From an uncultured Hellea sp. (GTDB taxonomy: Bacteria > Pseudomonadota > Alphaproteobacteria > Caulobacterales > Maricaulaceae): a stretch of 64,000 bases of DNA. The first letter of the stretch is position 1. The number at the start of each line of letters is the position of its first letter. Location: positions 1-64,000 of the forward strand of contig CALLMD010000031.1 of the NCBI GenBank assembly GCA_938007935.1, written 5' to 3'. The notes beneath the pieces are model-generated. The model was not told the origin of the DNA and did no database searches. It worked only from the letters and a program-made list of their open reading frames with translations. Positions 8,942 through 23,006 of this stretch are shown here, piece by piece. The translations under genes and the position numbers were made by a program.

Positions 8942-9036
8942 CATACCGACGCGACTCCGAAGGAGACGCCCGGTATCCATATCTCGGAATTTTAGATTAA
9001 TGTCTGCCTTTAAGGTATGGGCACCGGGCAAGCGTT
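8942..9036. repeat. Palindromic intergenic repeat (CATACCG...CCCGGTATCCAT family)
   Basis: A small hairpin (CTCC/GGAG, about 8955-8966) is followed by GCCCGGTATCCATA, whose imperfect complement TATGGGCACCGGGC ends about 9029, and then by the hairpin GCAAGC/GCTTGC. The same order of CATACCG, small hairpin and CCCGGTA-CCAT recurs at 36296-36420, so this is a dispersed family. Confidence 0.6.
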
Positions 9037-9064
9037 GCTTGCGGCGGTGTGACCTATCAATCCC

Positions 9065-9130
9065 TGTCATCCCGGCCTTGAGCCGGGACCTATCCACGAC
9101 TACGGTGTTTGCTGTTAGGTCCCGGCAAAC
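9065..9130. repeat. Palindromic intergenic repeat (GTCATCCCGGCC type)
   Basis: GTCATCCCGGCCTTGAGCCGGGACCT forms a 6-bp GC-rich hairpin (CCCGGC/GCCGGG), followed by a second partial CCCGG copy near 9121. Repeats of this wording are common between genes in alphaproteobacteria. It lies just beyond the 3' end of ligA. Confidence 0.6.
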
Positions 9131-9163
9131 GCAACACTCGTCGCTTTTATCCCCCCCAGTCCC

Positions 9164-12903
<3,740 letters not shown>

Positions 12904-12910
12904 AGCCGGA

Positions 12911-13762
12911 TTAGAACAAACGCTCTCTCAAACGAGACCAATATCCCTGTTTGCGAGGCTTTTGAACTTCTGCATTCAAGTCCACGCCATATTTAGACAG
13001 TAGATTATAGCTATCCTCATACCACTCACTTGACGGGTAATTATATCCAAGAACCGAGCCAACAAGCTTGGCCTCGTTGATAATCCCAAGCGATGTATAG
13101 GCCTCGACGAGGCGGTGCAGCGCTTCTTCGGTCTGAGACGTTGTTTCATAATCACGGACTACATTCTTAAACCTGCCAATGGCGGCAAGGTGCTGGTTAT
13201 CTTTCAAATAATAACGGCCAATACTCATTTCTTTACCCGCCAAATGGTCATGGGTCAGTTCGAGCTTTAAACGGGCATCGCGCGCATAATCACTATCAGG
13301 ATAACGGCGGACAACCTGTTGCAGTGCCGCTTCGGCGCTAACTGTTGTCGCTTGATCACGTCCAACATCATAAATTTGGTCATAATAATTCATCGCGATC
13401 AGGTAATAGGCATAAGGCGTGCTCTCATTACCGGGATGCAGGCCAATAAAGCGCTCAGCAGTGGCGACGCTTTCCTCATAATCCGTACTACGATAATTAG
13501 CATAGGCTTGCATTAGCATAGCGCGGCGGGCCCATTTCGAAAATGGGTGCTGACGTTCAACCTCTTGGAAGAAAAGCTTGGCGCGGTCCCAATCTTGGCG
13601 CTCCATACGGTCAAAGCCCTGATTATAGATGCTCTCGGCAGGGCGCTCGACATAAGCCAGCTTCTCTTTCTTATTGCCGCCAATCCCGAGGGTTGAACAG
13701 GCAGAGAGGCTAAGAGCCAACGCTACCAATGCTGTGGTTCTATAAATGCTTTTAACAGGCAT
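12911..13762 (-). CDS. bamD: Outer membrane assembly lipoprotein BamD
   Basis: Lipoprotein component of the BAM complex that inserts beta-barrel proteins into the outer membrane. The start at 13762 is chosen because it gives a short signal peptide with lipobox LSAC (Cys22); the frame stays open to 13852 but that would add a 30-residue charged leader. The protein (283 aa) is built of tetratricopeptide repeats, seen as AESIYNQGFDRMERQDW, AYANYRSTDYEESVATAERF and further helical pairs. It sits between lpxC and recN, an order common in alphaproteobacteria. Confidence 0.94.
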   Translation of the reverse strand: MPVKSIYRTTALVALALSLSACSTLGIGGNKKEKLAYVERPAESIYNQGFDRMERQDWDRAKLFFQEVERQHPFSKWARRAMLMQAYANYRSTDYEESVATAERFIGLHPGNESTPYAYYLIAMNYYDQIYDVGRDQATTVSAEAALQQVVRRYPDSDYARDARLKLELTHDHLAGKEMSIGRYYLKDNQHLAAIGRFKNVVRDYETTSQTEEALHRLVEAYTSLGIINEAKLVGSVLGYNYPSSEWYEDSYNLLSKYGVDLNAEVQKPRKQGYWSRLRERLF

Positions 13763-13911
13763 GAAGGTCTCACTGATTCCCATATGATTTCGCCAAGTGA
13801 TTCCGGGCGAGATATTATCGGATGCTTCTAACGAAGAATAGCGGAGTGTCAAAGTGAGAAAAGCGCAATGTAGGGGACGAAAATTATGTAAATACAGCGC
13901 AATGACGAGCC

Positions 13912-14820
13912 CTAGGCGGATAAGGATTCCTTTGCGTGAACCACATTATCTTCCCCTAAAGATACAAATTTCCAGGCATTAGGGGTCGCATAGAGCGCCA
14001 TGAGCAAGTCATGATTAAGCCCATGCCCGCCTTTAACCGTAGTCACGCGGCCCAAAATTGGCCCGCCCAGATATAAATCACCCAATAAATCCAAGGCCTT
14101 ATGGCGCACAAATTCGTCGGCGAAACGCAAACCTTCAGGGTTTAGGACCGTATCTCCATCAACAATTATGGCATTATCAAAGGAACCACCCTTGGATAAT
14201 CCGGCTTTTTGAAGGGCCGCAACTTCGTGCAAACGCGCAAATGTACGGGCTGAGGCAAGCCGTTCTCTAAAATCACGAACATTAGGCACAATTTCTACCC
14301 GCTGTTTTCCAATGGCTTTATCAGCAAAATCTATCGTGACATCCAGCTCAAGTCGGGCGCAGGGATCAATTCGGGCATAACTATCACCTTTACTGACCTC
14401 AATCTTTTTTAGGACTTTAACGTATCGTCGCGGCGCAGCTTGGGTCTTAATCCCGACTTGTTCTATTAATTTTAGGAACGGTTCAGCGGAGCCATCCAAA
14501 GCCGGCAGCTCTTCTCCGTCCAACTCTATATAGAGGTTGTCGATACCACTGGCCGCAAGAGCGGCCATAAGATGCTCAATCGTTGCAACTTTTACATGCG
14601 CTGCATTGGAAAGGGTCGTACAATTTTTGACCCCAGTAACGGCGTCAGGCGTTACAGGAATATGATTGTCGCGATCATTTATATCAGTCCGAATAAACAC
14701 TAGGCCCGTTCCCATAGGGGCAGGCTGTAGGACGAGACGTGTATGCTGCCCGCCATGAAGCTCAATACCTGCTGTAACGACAGCTGCATTGAGTGTGGAC
14801 TGTCTTTTGACATTTGTCAT
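13912..14820 (-). CDS. lpxC: UDP-3-O-acyl-N-acetylglucosamine deacetylase
   Basis: A 302-residue zinc amidase catalysing the committed step of lipid A synthesis. Zinc ligands are visible as the His of IEHLMAAL (near 81) and the HKALDLLGDL motif (near 240). ELDGEELPALDGSA near 101-114 contains the conserved acidic loop, and the catalytic His region KGGHGLNH is near the C-terminus. The gene is separated from ftsZ by a terminator, so it likely has its own promoter in 14821-14915. Confidence 0.96.
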   Translation of the reverse strand: MTNVKRQSTLNAAVVTAGIELHGGQHTRLVLQPAPMGTGLVFIRTDINDRDNHIPVTPDAVTGVKNCTTLSNAAHVKVATIEHLMAALAASGIDNLYIELDGEELPALDGSAEPFLKLIEQVGIKTQAAPRRYVKVLKKIEVSKGDSYARIDPCARLELDVTIDFADKAIGKQRVEIVPNVRDFRERLASARTFARLHEVAALQKAGLSKGGSFDNAIIVDGDTVLNPEGLRFADEFVRHKALDLLGDLYLGGPILGRVTTVKGGHGLNHDLLMALYATPNAWKFVSLGEDNVVHAKESLSA

Positions 14821-14915
14821 AAAATCGCTTTCTTCAGCCCGAAGATAACACTTGCCAGTTCCTCTACAAGAAAAGCCAGGTTACAGCGTGTTACAAAGCA
14901 TTAAGTTACTGCAAT

Positions 14916-14940
14916 AAAAATGCCGCTTAAAGCGGCACTT
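14916..14940 (-). terminator. Terminator of the dcw cluster after ftsZ
   Basis: Minus-strand TGCCGCTTTAAGCGGCA (plus 14921-14937) is a perfect GC-rich hairpin followed by TTTTTATT. It lies 26 bp after the ftsZ stop and separates the cluster from lpxC. Confidence 0.85.
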
Positions 14941-14965
14941 AAATAGTCGTATTTAATTTTAGAAT

Positions 14966-16387
14966 TTATCTATTTTGGCGTCTGAGGAAACTTGGAATTT
15001 CAAGCTCTTCATTCATATCATTGCCAAAGAGATCACCAGACGGCTGCGGTGCTTGACGCTGAACAGGTGTAGTCGCGACAGGTTTTTGTTTTTTTAGCCC
15101 AAAGAACCCAAAAGGTTTTTTCACGACAATACGGGGCTCAGGCTGCGGCGTTGGCGCGGCCTGTTGAGGCGCTTGATATTGCTGTGGCTGAGGCTGTGGT
15201 TGCGGCGCAACTTTAGGCGGGTAAGGTTTTGGCGCAACATAGCTAGACTGCGGCGCTTGAGCTACAGGCGTTGGAGCAGGCGCGGGCGCAGCGGCAGGTG
15301 TATAATGAATTTCTTCCTCAACATACTCATCTTCGATCTCGAACTCGTCTTCGATCTCATATTCGTCTTCAACAACCGCTTCAACTTCGCGTTGACGTAC
15401 TGGTTTAGCGACTGTTCGGTATTCTGATTCGACACCTGTTGCGACAACAGAGACACGCACAATACCATCAAGGTCTGGGTCTAAGGCCGATCCCACTATA
15501 ATATTAGCATCTTCATCGACTTGCCCGCGAATAAGGCTGGCAGCTTCGTCAACTTCATAAAGTGTAAGGTCACGGCCACCTGTAATATTGATCAAAACGC
15601 CTTTAGCGCCTTTGAGAGACACGTCATCTAGTAATGGATTATTAATAGCTGATTCAGCCGCTTCAATCGCGCGGCGATCGCCTGTGGCCTCGCCCGTACC
15701 CATCATGGCCTTACCCATCTCATCCATAACCGTGCGCACATCGTTAAAGTCGAGATTAATGAGGCCCGGAACGACCATAAGGTCTGTGACACCGCGAACA
15801 CCGCTATGAAGAACTTCATCAGCCATAGAGAAAGCATCTGACATTGTCGTTTGCTCGGTCGCGACACGGAAAAGGTTTTGGTTAGGGATTGTAATCATTG
15901 TATCGACACAACCATAAAGGTTTTCAATACCTTGCTCAGCAAGCTTCATGCGGCGAGAACCTTCAAACTGGAAAGGCTTTGTAACGATACCTACTGTCAA
16001 AATACCGCGATCACGGGCTGCGCGCGCGATCACTGGAGCTGCGCCCGTCCCTGTTCCGCCGCCCATACCAGCCGCAACAAATAACATATGCGCGCCGTCA
16101 ATATGCTCTAAAATTTCATCAAGGCTTTCTTCTGCAGACGACTCGCCAATCTCGGGTCGCATTCCCGCGCCAAGACCCTGTGTGATACTGCCGCCTAATT
16201 GAACTTTACGGTCAGCACGTGATAAAGCCAAGGCTTGTGCATCCGTATTGGCGACAACAAATTCTACGCCATCCAAACCCGCGGCAATCATATTATTAAC
16301 TGCATTTCCACCTGCACCGCCAACGCCGATAACGACGATACGAGGTTTAAGTTCTACAGATTTCGGTAATGAAAGAGCGATTGGCAT
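14966..16387 (-). CDS. ftsZ: Cell division GTPase FtsZ
   Basis: Tubulin-like GTPase that polymerises into the Z-ring. The G-box [11 protein letters not shown] lies near 107-117 and the N-terminal [13 protein letters not shown] nucleotide loop near 21-33. After the globular core (to about 320) comes an acidic Glu/Asp-rich stretch and a long Pro/Gln/Ala linker. The C-terminal peptide [14 protein letters not shown] binds FtsA and other partners. Total 473 residues, longer than E. coli FtsZ because of the linker, as is usual in alphaproteobacteria. ATG at 16387 is preferred over an upstream TTG at 16399. An 87-bp AT-rich gap to ftsA carries a CtrA-type site. Confidence 0.97.
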   Translation of the reverse strand: MPIALSLPKSVELKPRIVVIGVGGAGGNAVNNMIAAGLDGVEFVVANTDAQALALSRADRKVQLGGSITQGLGAGMRPEIGESSAEESLDEILEHIDGAHMLFVAAGMGGGTGTGAAPVIARAARDRGILTVGIVTKPFQFEGSRRMKLAEQGIENLYGCVDTMITIPNQNLFRVATEQTTMSDAFSMADEVLHSGVRGVTDLMVVPGLINLDFNDVRTVMDEMGKAMMGTGEATGDRRAIEAAESAINNPLLDDVSLKGAKGVLINITGGRDLTLYEVDEAASLIRGQVDEDANIIVGSALDPDLDGIVRVSVVATGVESEYRTVAKPVRQREVEAVVEDEYEIEDEFEIEDEYVEEEIHYTPAAAPAPAPTPVAQAPQSSYVAPKPYPPKVAPQPQPQPQQYQAPQQAAPTPQPEPRIVVKKPFGFFGLKKQKPVATTPVQRQAPQPSGDLFGNDMNEELEIPSFLRRQNR

Positions 16388-16441
16388 GATGGGTTCCAAA
16401 ACATGGTAAGTAAGAAGTTAACTTAATGTCGCTCAAAACCC

Positions 16442-16456
16442 TTAAACAGATATTAA
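16442..16456. promoter_or_regulatory. Candidate CtrA-binding site upstream of ftsZ
   Basis: TTAA-N7-TTAA with exact spacing (16442-16445 and 16453-16456), 55-70 bp before the ftsZ ATG, with extra TTAA half-sites at 16457 and 16463. This is the CtrA consensus of alphaproteobacteria, and CtrA represses ftsZ in Caulobacter. The motif is short and the gap AT-rich, so a chance match is possible. Confidence 0.5.
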
Positions 16457-16489
16457 TTAAAGTTAAATTTGCGGAGTAAACATGCAATT

Positions 16490-17761
16490 TTAAAAGTTTT
16501 CTTTCAGCCATTGAAGAGACCGACCCAAACTATTCCCAGTATAGCGTTTTTGCCTATAACGACGGCCTGACAAATCAGGCGGTCCAGAGATTGCTTCTGT
16601 AGACTCCATAAATGCACATTTCAGCAAACCCGTTGCCACCGCAAAGTCTGGTCCAGCCAATGTATCGCGCATACCCAGCACGCCGTGAGGACGGCCTATG
16701 CGTACCCGCTTATTAAAGACAAATTCGGCAAGCTCCCTCACGCCATTAAGCTGACACCCACCACCTGTTAGAACAAGTCGTCGCCCCGCATATTCTTCAA
16801 GACCTGAATCCGCGATACGATCTCGTAGCAATTCAAAGGTTTCCTCAATACGTGAGCGCACCACCGATGTTAAAAGTGTGCGGGGCTGATGATGCAATTC
16901 ATCCTGAGCGCCCATGGGCGGACAAGGTACCATAAAATCTTCATCATCCGCCCCGTGTAGAGCAGATCCATAAATTATCTTTATGCGCTCGGCCGCCTCC
17001 GAAGGGGTGACAAGACCTCTTGCAATATCATTGGTCACATTTTTCCCGCCCACCGAGATGGCATCAACATGAGCTAAAGTATTATCTCTGAAAATGGCCG
17101 CAGAGGTAATACCCCCGCCCATATCTATCACTGTAACGCCCAGATCACGCTCATCTTCTGTGAGAACGGCCATACCGGCCGCATAAGGTGAGACGGTTAC
17201 CGAACTAATATCTAAATGGCAGCGCTCAATACAATGCGCTAAATTACGCAGCGGCCCGACGCCCGCCAGAACAAAATGCATATCTACGCCAAGGCGTTTG
17301 CCAAACATACCACGCGGATCGCGAATGCCGCTTTCATCATCAACGGACCAATTAAGCGGTATAGCATGCAATATCGCGTCTTCGGGCTGAGACAGCTCTG
17401 ATAAAGATGAAGACAGAACACGTTTTAGGTCGCGATCTGCGACTTCTCCGCTGGCAAATTCGGTTTGCACATTCATGTGCTGTGAGCGCAAAGACCGTAG
17501 AGCAACATTAACAGATACCGTTTGCACAGTAACGCCCGCGGCGCGTTCAGCTTTTTCAACAGCCGTGCGAATACCTGCCTCTGCGGCTTCCATGTCTATA
17601 ACCGCGCCATTTTTCACGCCAGCACTGACGCCAAAACCTGAACCGATAAGGCGTACCCCAAAATTAGGTTCTCGGCGGCCAATCAAACACACGACCTTTG
17701 AAGACCCTATGTCTAAAACGGCGATTGTCTCTGACTTGCGATTTACCCCGGCTTTAAACAT
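16490..17761 (-). CDS. ftsA: Cell division protein FtsA
   Basis: Actin-like ATPase (423 aa) that tethers FtsZ to the membrane and recruits later divisome proteins. The phosphate-1 loop VLDIGSSKVVCLIG is at 16-29 and the phosphate-2 motif VIDMGGG near 221-227. The C-terminus GRSLQWLKENF is the amphipathic membrane-targeting helix. It starts 2 bp after the ftsQ stop, so it is coupled to it. Length is normal. Confidence 0.95.
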   Translation of the reverse strand: MFKAGVNRKSETIAVLDIGSSKVVCLIGRREPNFGVRLIGSGFGVSAGVKNGAVIDMEAAEAGIRTAVEKAERAAGVTVQTVSVNVALRSLRSQHMNVQTEFASGEVADRDLKRVLSSSLSELSQPEDAILHAIPLNWSVDDESGIRDPRGMFGKRLGVDMHFVLAGVGPLRNLAHCIERCHLDISSVTVSPYAAGMAVLTEDERDLGVTVIDMGGGITSAAIFRDNTLAHVDAISVGGKNVTNDIARGLVTPSEAAERIKIIYGSALHGADDEDFMVPCPPMGAQDELHHQPRTLLTSVVRSRIEETFELLRDRIADSGLEEYAGRRLVLTGGGCQLNGVRELAEFVFNKRVRIGRPHGVLGMRDTLAGPDFAVATGLLKCAFMESTEAISGPPDLSGRRYRQKRYTGNSLGRSLQWLKENF

Positions 17762-17763
17762 TA

Positions 17764-18642
17764 TTACGCTGGCGTCTCTTCGGATGCAGAAATCGTCAGG
17801 CGGTCTGGGAGCCGCATATCAATAACAGAAATTTCACGGTCCAAAATTTGAGTTTTCGCCTGCAAATTCGCTAAGGTGTTTAAAGCCTGTATATGTTGAT
17901 CTCTCGGAAGTTTGATGCGCGTCTTGCCATCATCAAGCACAATATCCCATCTTGAATTACTCACATGCACAAAGCTGGGATTACGCTGCGCAATATCAGG
18001 AGAGCCGCCGATGATATTTTTCATTTCTGAAACTGCAAATCGAGACTGCTCACCCACAAATAGTGTCAGATGAGCAAATTTCGTTGCATCAGCATCTGAA
18101 ATAACTTCGCCGCTAACGTCAACGACTTGAACTTTACCTGCATGCTGCCAAAGCGCATAGGGCTGACGCTCAATAATTTGAACAACAATACGGTCAGGCC
18201 AAAGACGGCGAACAACAGCGCGGTCAACCCATGACAAGCTCTCAACACGCGATTGCGCCTGCGCCATATCTACACCAAAAAAGTAATCCCCGGAATAAAC
18301 GCCCAGCGCTTTACGCACATCTTCTTCACGCAGACGTCCTTCGCCCATTACGTCTACACGGTCCACGACAAAGCCAATCGACATCATACGTGCCCGCGTG
18401 AAATCTCCTGTTGTTTGACGTGCATGGGGCAGAAAGCCGCCAAGCCATAACCCCATAAAAATAATAAAAATAAAGATTGCGACGATAGAGGCGACAAGAC
18501 GCACAAAGCCCTTCTGCGTATGACTCGCCGCGCGCACTTGTGCTGAGGCCCAATTTCGGGCCCCTCTTATTCCGGGTTTAAGCGGGCTAACGCGCCGCGT
18601 CTTTGGTGATATAGAGCTGCGCTGTCTCTTTACCTGGGCCAT
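17764..18642 (-). CDS. ftsQ: Cell division protein FtsQ
   Basis: Bitopic divisome protein (292 aa) linking early and late division proteins. A basic cytoplasmic N-terminus (1-45, rich in Arg/Lys) leads to one membrane segment (about 48-70, [20 protein letters not shown]). A POTRA domain starts at [12 protein letters not shown] (about 93) and the FtsQ domain at [18 protein letters not shown] (about 148). The start overlaps the ddl stop by 13 bp. Confidence 0.93.
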   Translation of the reverse strand: MAQVKRQRSSISPKTRRVSPLKPGIRGARNWASAQVRAASHTQKGFVRLVASIVAIFIFIIFMGLWLGGFLPHARQTTGDFTRARMMSIGFVVDRVDVMGEGRLREEDVRKALGVYSGDYFFGVDMAQAQSRVESLSWVDRAVVRRLWPDRIVVQIIERQPYALWQHAGKVQVVDVSGEVISDADATKFAHLTLFVGEQSRFAVSEMKNIIGGSPDIAQRNPSFVHVSNSRWDIVLDDGKTRIKLPRDQHIQALNTLANLQAKTQILDREISVIDMRLPDRLTISASEETPA

Positions 18643-19565
18643 GAAGCATCCTCAACAATCCAGCGGCAAAGCTGGCCAAAACTTAACCCGACATGGGCCG
18701 CTTGCTCAGGCGCAAGCGATGTCGGAGTCATTCCAGGTTGAGTATTAAGTTCAAGCATTACTATTTTGTTTACGATATCTGTTAAATCCCCAGAAACATT
18801 TGAGTTAATATCATTAAATCTAAAGTCTGAGCGGGTAATTCCCCGACATCCGAGCGCTTCATGGGCCATAAGCGCCCAAGTTTTGCACATTTCAGTCACG
18901 TCATCAGAGATTTTCGCAGGCACGACATGGGCCGAACCGCCATCGGCATATTTAGCCTCATAATCATACCATTCCGTCTTTGGGATGATTTCTGTTACGG
19001 CTAAAGCCTTTCCGTCCATTACAGCAACTGTCAGCTCTCGCCCCGGGATAAATTCTTCGACTAAAATCAAATCGCCCATGGCCTCATTATTGGCCATGTC
19101 GCTAGGGGCAGCATCGCCCTCTTTTACAATATAGACACCAACGCTGGAGCCTTGTGCATTGGGTTTTGCGACATAAGGCGGCTCCATGGGATGATCTTTG
19201 GCGGCAGATAGGCGCGGAACAAGCGCGCCTTTAGGTACAGTAATCCCAATATCTCTAAGCACGGCTTTGGAGCGGTGCTTATCCATCGCCAAAGCCGAGG
19301 CCATAACGCCGCTATGTGTATAAGGCGCGCCGAAAAGATCAAGAATGCCCTGTACGCGTCCATCTTCACCCCACTCCCCGTGAAGCGCATTGAAAATCAC
19401 ATCAGGGTCAGCAGAATTAAGTTGCTCCCACAGATTTGGCGCAACGTCTATTTCGGTCACATCATAGCCTTCATCGCGCAAAGCTTTCGCGCATTCCGCG
19501 CCAGACACAAGAGAGACATCACGCTCGGAGGAAATGCCCCCTTTAAGAACAGCTACGCGTTTCAT
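18630..19565 (-). CDS. ddlB: D-alanine--D-alanine ligase
   Basis: ATP-grasp enzyme (311 aa) joining two D-alanines for the peptidoglycan stem peptide. Visible are the N-terminal [12 protein letters not shown] loop (9-20), [15 protein letters not shown] near 134-148, the ATP-grasp core [14 protein letters not shown] near 168-181, and the metal/substrate site [14 protein letters not shown] near 274-287. The start shares ATGA with the murB stop. Numbered B by its place in the cluster. Confidence 0.96.
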   Translation of the reverse strand: MKRVAVLKGGISSERDVSLVSGAECAKALRDEGYDVTEIDVAPNLWEQLNSADPDVIFNALHGEWGEDGRVQGILDLFGAPYTHSGVMASALAMDKHRSKAVLRDIGITVPKGALVPRLSAAKDHPMEPPYVAKPNAQGSSVGVYIVKEGDAAPSDMANNEAMGDLILVEEFIPGRELTVAVMDGKALAVTEIIPKTEWYDYEAKYADGGSAHVVPAKISDDVTEMCKTWALMAHEALGCRGITRSDFRFNDINSNVSGDLTDIVNKIVMLELNTQPGMTPTSLAPEQAAHVGLSFGQLCRWIVEDASWPR

Positions 19566-20476
19566 GTCGCCACCTCACCTATGCGTTTAACTTCCCAGTC
19601 AAGATCAACGCCTTGGCTTTCTTTGACCATATTACGCATCGTCTCGCCGAGCGTTTCTAAATCGGCGGCTGTCGCCTCGTCCGTATTTATCATGAAGTTA
19701 CAATGTTTCTCACTCATCTGCGCCCCGCCGACCTTATAGCCTCGCCCGCCTGCCGCATCGATGACTTGCCATGCACCGCGGCCCTTTGATTGAATTTGGT
19801 CAGGATTTTTAAATGTCGAGCCACCTGTCTTTTCCCGAATGGGCTGGCTCTCTTCACGCTTCGCCGTAATAGCGGCCATACGCGCATGAATATCCTCAGG
19901 GTTATCGGCCCTGCCTTTAAACTTGGCTTGAACAAATATAAGATCATCCGGCGCATTAGAATGCCGATAGGAATAGCCTAATTCTTCAAGCGACATCACC
20001 TGACGGCGACCCGTACGGTCAAGGGCTACAACTTCGGTTAAAACATCTTTAGTTTCAGCACCATAGCAGCCTGCGTTCATGCGAAGCGCCCCGCCTATTG
20101 TACCAGGAATCCCCGCATAAAACTCAAGCCCTGCAATGCCAGCTTTCGCGGCCTCTTTGGCGACTTTGTTATCAAGCGCTGCAGCACCTGCTGTGACTAT
20201 GAGGCCATTTGTCTCCACCTTTGCAAAGCTTGGCCCCAGCCGGATAACCACGCCTTTAACGCCGCCGTCACGCACAAGTGTATTGGACGCAACACCCAAA
20301 ATTGTGACGGGAATATCGTCTGGTGTAGAGGATAAAAAATGCGCAAGGTCAGCTTCGTCCTTAGGCATGAAAAGCGCTTCCGCTGGGCCGCCAACCCGCA
20401 GCCATGTATAAGGCGCAAGCGGTACATTTGCGGAGATTTTACCGCGCACAGATGGGAGGCGGTCGATGAGGCCCAC
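19562..20476 (-). CDS. murB: UDP-N-acetylenolpyruvoylglucosamine reductase
   Basis: FAD enzyme (304 aa) reducing UDP-GlcNAc-enolpyruvate to UDP-MurNAc. The FAD-binding region [15 protein letters not shown] is at 22-36. The catalytic Ser lies in GGSTFKNP (near 217-224) and the catalytic Glu near the C-terminus in WEVKRIGE. The YSYRHS motif near 167 is that of type I MurB. The gene follows murC with no gap and overlaps ddl by 4 bp. Confidence 0.96.
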   Translation of the reverse strand: MGLIDRLPSVRGKISANVPLAPYTWLRVGGPAEALFMPKDEADLAHFLSSTPDDIPVTILGVASNTLVRDGGVKGVVIRLGPSFAKVETNGLIVTAGAAALDNKVAKEAAKAGIAGLEFYAGIPGTIGGALRMNAGCYGAETKDVLTEVVALDRTGRRQVMSLEELGYSYRHSNAPDDLIFVQAKFKGRADNPEDIHARMAAITAKREESQPIREKTGGSTFKNPDQIQSKGRGAWQVIDAAGGRGYKVGGAQMSEKHCNFMINTDEATAADLETLGETMRNMVKESQGVDLDWEVKRIGEVAT

Positions 20477-21907
20477 TTAAACGGCATCCAGATTTTTAGC
20501 CAAATCAGCGGCCCAATAGGTTATGTCACCCGCGCCGAGACAGACGATTAAATCCCCCTCAGAGAGGTGGGGTTTCAAGTCTGCCGCCAGAGAGTCTTTG
20601 GATGTTTCACGCGAGTTTTTATGCCCATGTGAGATCAGGCTCTGCACCAAGGCGGGACCATTTATGCCGTCAATTGGACTTTCGCCCGCCGCATAAACAT
20701 CCGATACAAAAACATTATCCGCATTATTAAAACAGGTTGAAAACTCTTCAAATAAATCTTCGAGTCTGGAGTATCGGTGGGGCTGAACAACCGCATGGAC
20801 TTTCCCCTTTGACACTTGACGAGCCGCCTGAAGCACAGCTGCAATTTCAACAGGGTGATGCCCATAATCATCAATAATTGTTACGCCGTTCCAATCACCC
20901 ACATGGGTAAAGCGCCGCTTAACTCCGCCAAAACTTTCAAGCCCTGCTCTGACTTGCGCTTCGGTCAGGCCCAATTCACGCGAGACCGCAATCGCGGATA
21001 AAACATTTTGCGTATTATGACGCCCCGCCATGGGTAGAAACAGCCCGTCCCAGCGCACATCTTCGCCGTCTACATTGCGAAACACCACATCAAAACGAGA
21101 ACCCGTTGACTCAAGCTCTAAATTCTCTGCCCGCACATCAGCTTGCGGATTAAAGCCATAAGTTAGTATTTTGCGGTCGGATACACGGGCGACCAAGGCC
21201 TGAACCTCTGGGTGATCAATACACAGCACAGCAAAGCCATAAAATGGGAGGTTCTCAACAAAGGTATCAAAGGCCTTACGCAGGACATCAAAGTCGCCAT
21301 AATGCTCCATATGCTCAGGGTCGATATTGGTGACGACGGCTACCGTCGGGAAAAGCTTGAGGAATGAACCATCGGACTCATCGGCTTCAACCACCATCCA
21401 ATCCCCCATACCCAGTTTGGCATTAGAGCCGTAAGCATTGATAATGCCGCCATTAATGACGGTCGGATCGAGTTTTCCGCCTTCCAAAAGCGCGGCAATC
21501 ATCGTCGTTGTTGTTGTCTTGCCATGCGTACCGCCCACAGCAATCGCCCATTTAAGGCGCATAAGCTCAGCCAGCATCTCAGCACGGCGCACGACGGGGA
21601 TAGAACGCGCCCGCGCTTCAACCAGTTCAGGGTTATCAGCTTTAATCGCCGAGGACATAACGATCGCCCCCGCGCCGTGAACTTGCTCAGCTTTTTGGCC
21701 TAAATAAATCGTTGCGCCTAATTTTTCGAGACGCTTTGTTATGGGGCTTGTACGGCCATCAGAGCCTTGAACCTGATAGCCCAAATTAAGCATGACCTCG
21801 GCAATGCCAGACATACCAATGCCACCTATCCCCACAAAATGGATAGGCCCGGTATCAAAGGGAACCTTCGTGGCTAAAGCGCGTTGTTTTAGGTCTGGTT
21901 TGGGCAT
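20477..21907 (-). CDS. murC: UDP-N-acetylmuramate--L-alanine ligase
   Basis: Adds L-alanine to UDP-MurNAc, the first of the Mur ligase steps in this cluster. The Rossmann loop [13 protein letters not shown] is near 27-39, the ATP loop [11 protein letters not shown] near 122-132, and the central and C-terminal Mur ligase domains follow. The ATG at 21907 is chosen; the frame continues to 22024 but would overlap murG by over 100 bp and add an atypical leader. With this start the gene lies 13 bp after murG. It is 476 residues long. Confidence 0.95.
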   Translation of the reverse strand: MPKPDLKQRALATKVPFDTGPIHFVGIGGIGMSGIAEVMLNLGYQVQGSDGRTSPITKRLEKLGATIYLGQKAEQVHGAGAIVMSSAIKADNPELVEARARSIPVVRRAEMLAELMRLKWAIAVGGTHGKTTTTTMIAALLEGGKLDPTVINGGIINAYGSNAKLGMGDWMVVEADESDGSFLKLFPTVAVVTNIDPEHMEHYGDFDVLRKAFDTFVENLPFYGFAVLCIDHPEVQALVARVSDRKILTYGFNPQADVRAENLELESTGSRFDVVFRNVDGEDVRWDGLFLPMAGRHNTQNVLSAIAVSRELGLTEAQVRAGLESFGGVKRRFTHVGDWNGVTIIDDYGHHPVEIAAVLQAARQVSKGKVHAVVQPHRYSRLEDLFEEFSTCFNNADNVFVSDVYAAGESPIDGINGPALVQSLISHGHKNSRETSKDSLAADLKPHLSEGDLIVCLGAGDITYWAADLAKNLDAV

Positions 21908-21920
21908 AGTGCCGTCTTCA

Positions 21921-23006
21921 TTATTTAACAGCTGATATGACCAGCTTGGCCAACTCCGCTGCGGCATTGGGTCGGCCTTGTCCGCGTGCTGCGGAGGCTG
22001 CCGTTTTAAGCCAGTTCGAATCATTAAGTCTTGCCTCCAAGGTAGATTTCACACGCTCTGGCGTAAACTCTGATTCAGGCAAAATATCAGCGGCATTATG
22101 GCGAGCCAGTGACAAAGCATTGGCCGTTTGATGATCATCCATCGCAATCGCAAGCGGGACGAGCAATGAGGGCTTCCCCATCACAGCGATTTCCGACACT
22201 GACCCCGCCCCTGCGCGGCCAATAACGAGATGCGCGCTGGCAAGATGTATTTCAATATCGGAAAAGAAAGTTTCGCAAATGGCGGTAACACCAGCGTCTT
22301 TGTAAATGGCTTTGGCCATCTCATGATATTCAGGCCGCGTTTGCTGCACGACCTTTAGGCGCTTCCGAATGGATTGAGGTAATAGCGCAATAGCGGCAGG
22401 CATCGTTTCGCTAATTATCTTTGCACCAAGGCTTCCGCCCACTATCAATAAATTTATATCCGTCTTAGGCGCTTTAAAGACATTTGGCACAGCGCCGATA
22501 ATCTGGGCCCGCATAGGATTACCTGTGACAACATGATTTGCGCCATCGGGAAGTTTCGCAAGGTCTGTGAAGCCAGACGCGACATGCAGAGCATTAGCTG
22601 CAAAAACGCGGTTCACGCGGCCAAGAACGGCATTTTGCTCATGAATAATTGTTGGAATACCGAGCTCTTGCGCGGCCCGCATAGCTGGGAAAGCCGGATA
22701 GCCGCCAAACCCGACAACCACATCTGGCTTCCATGTTTTGATGAAACGGCGGGCTTGCATGACGCCCTTGGCTAATTTGATCGTGCCAAATATAGCCGCA
22801 ATCGGCCTTCTCGGAGAAATACTCGCGGCCTTGACCTCAATAATAGGATCAGCTGGTATACGCCCCACATGTTTACGCCCGCGCGCATCGGTCATCATGG
22901 CGATATCCCAGCCCTGCGCTTTGAGTGTTTCAGCTAAGGCCTGCGCAGGAAACATATGCCCGCCCGTACCGCCTGCGGCGAGGAGCAGTCTATTGCCCAT
23001 AGCCAT
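21921..23006 (-). CDS. murG: Lipid II synthase MurG
   Basis: GT28-family transferase adding GlcNAc to lipid I on the inner face of the membrane. The N-terminal glycine loop [20 protein letters not shown] follows directly after the start, and the UDP-binding region [13 protein letters not shown] is in the C-terminal half. ATG at 23006 (or 23000) is preferred, because upstream sequence to 23084 encodes an unlikely basic extension inside ftsW. This start overlaps ftsW by 17 bp. About 361 residues, as usual for the family. Confidence 0.94.
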   Translation of the reverse strand: MAMGNRLLLAAGGTGGHMFPAQALAETLKAQGWDIAMMTDARGRKHVGRIPADPIIEVKAASISPRRPIAAIFGTIKLAKGVMQARRFIKTWKPDVVVGFGGYPAFPAMRAAQELGIPTIIHEQNAVLGRVNRVFAANALHVASGFTDLAKLPDGANHVVTGNPMRAQIIGAVPNVFKAPKTDINLLIVGGSLGAKIISETMPAAIALLPQSIRKRLKVVQQTRPEYHEMAKAIYKDAGVTAICETFFSDIEIHLASAHLVIGRAGAGSVSEIAVMGKPSLLVPLAIAMDDHQTANALSLARHNAADILPESEFTPERVKSTLEARLNDSNWLKTAASAARGQGRPNAAAELAKLVISAVK

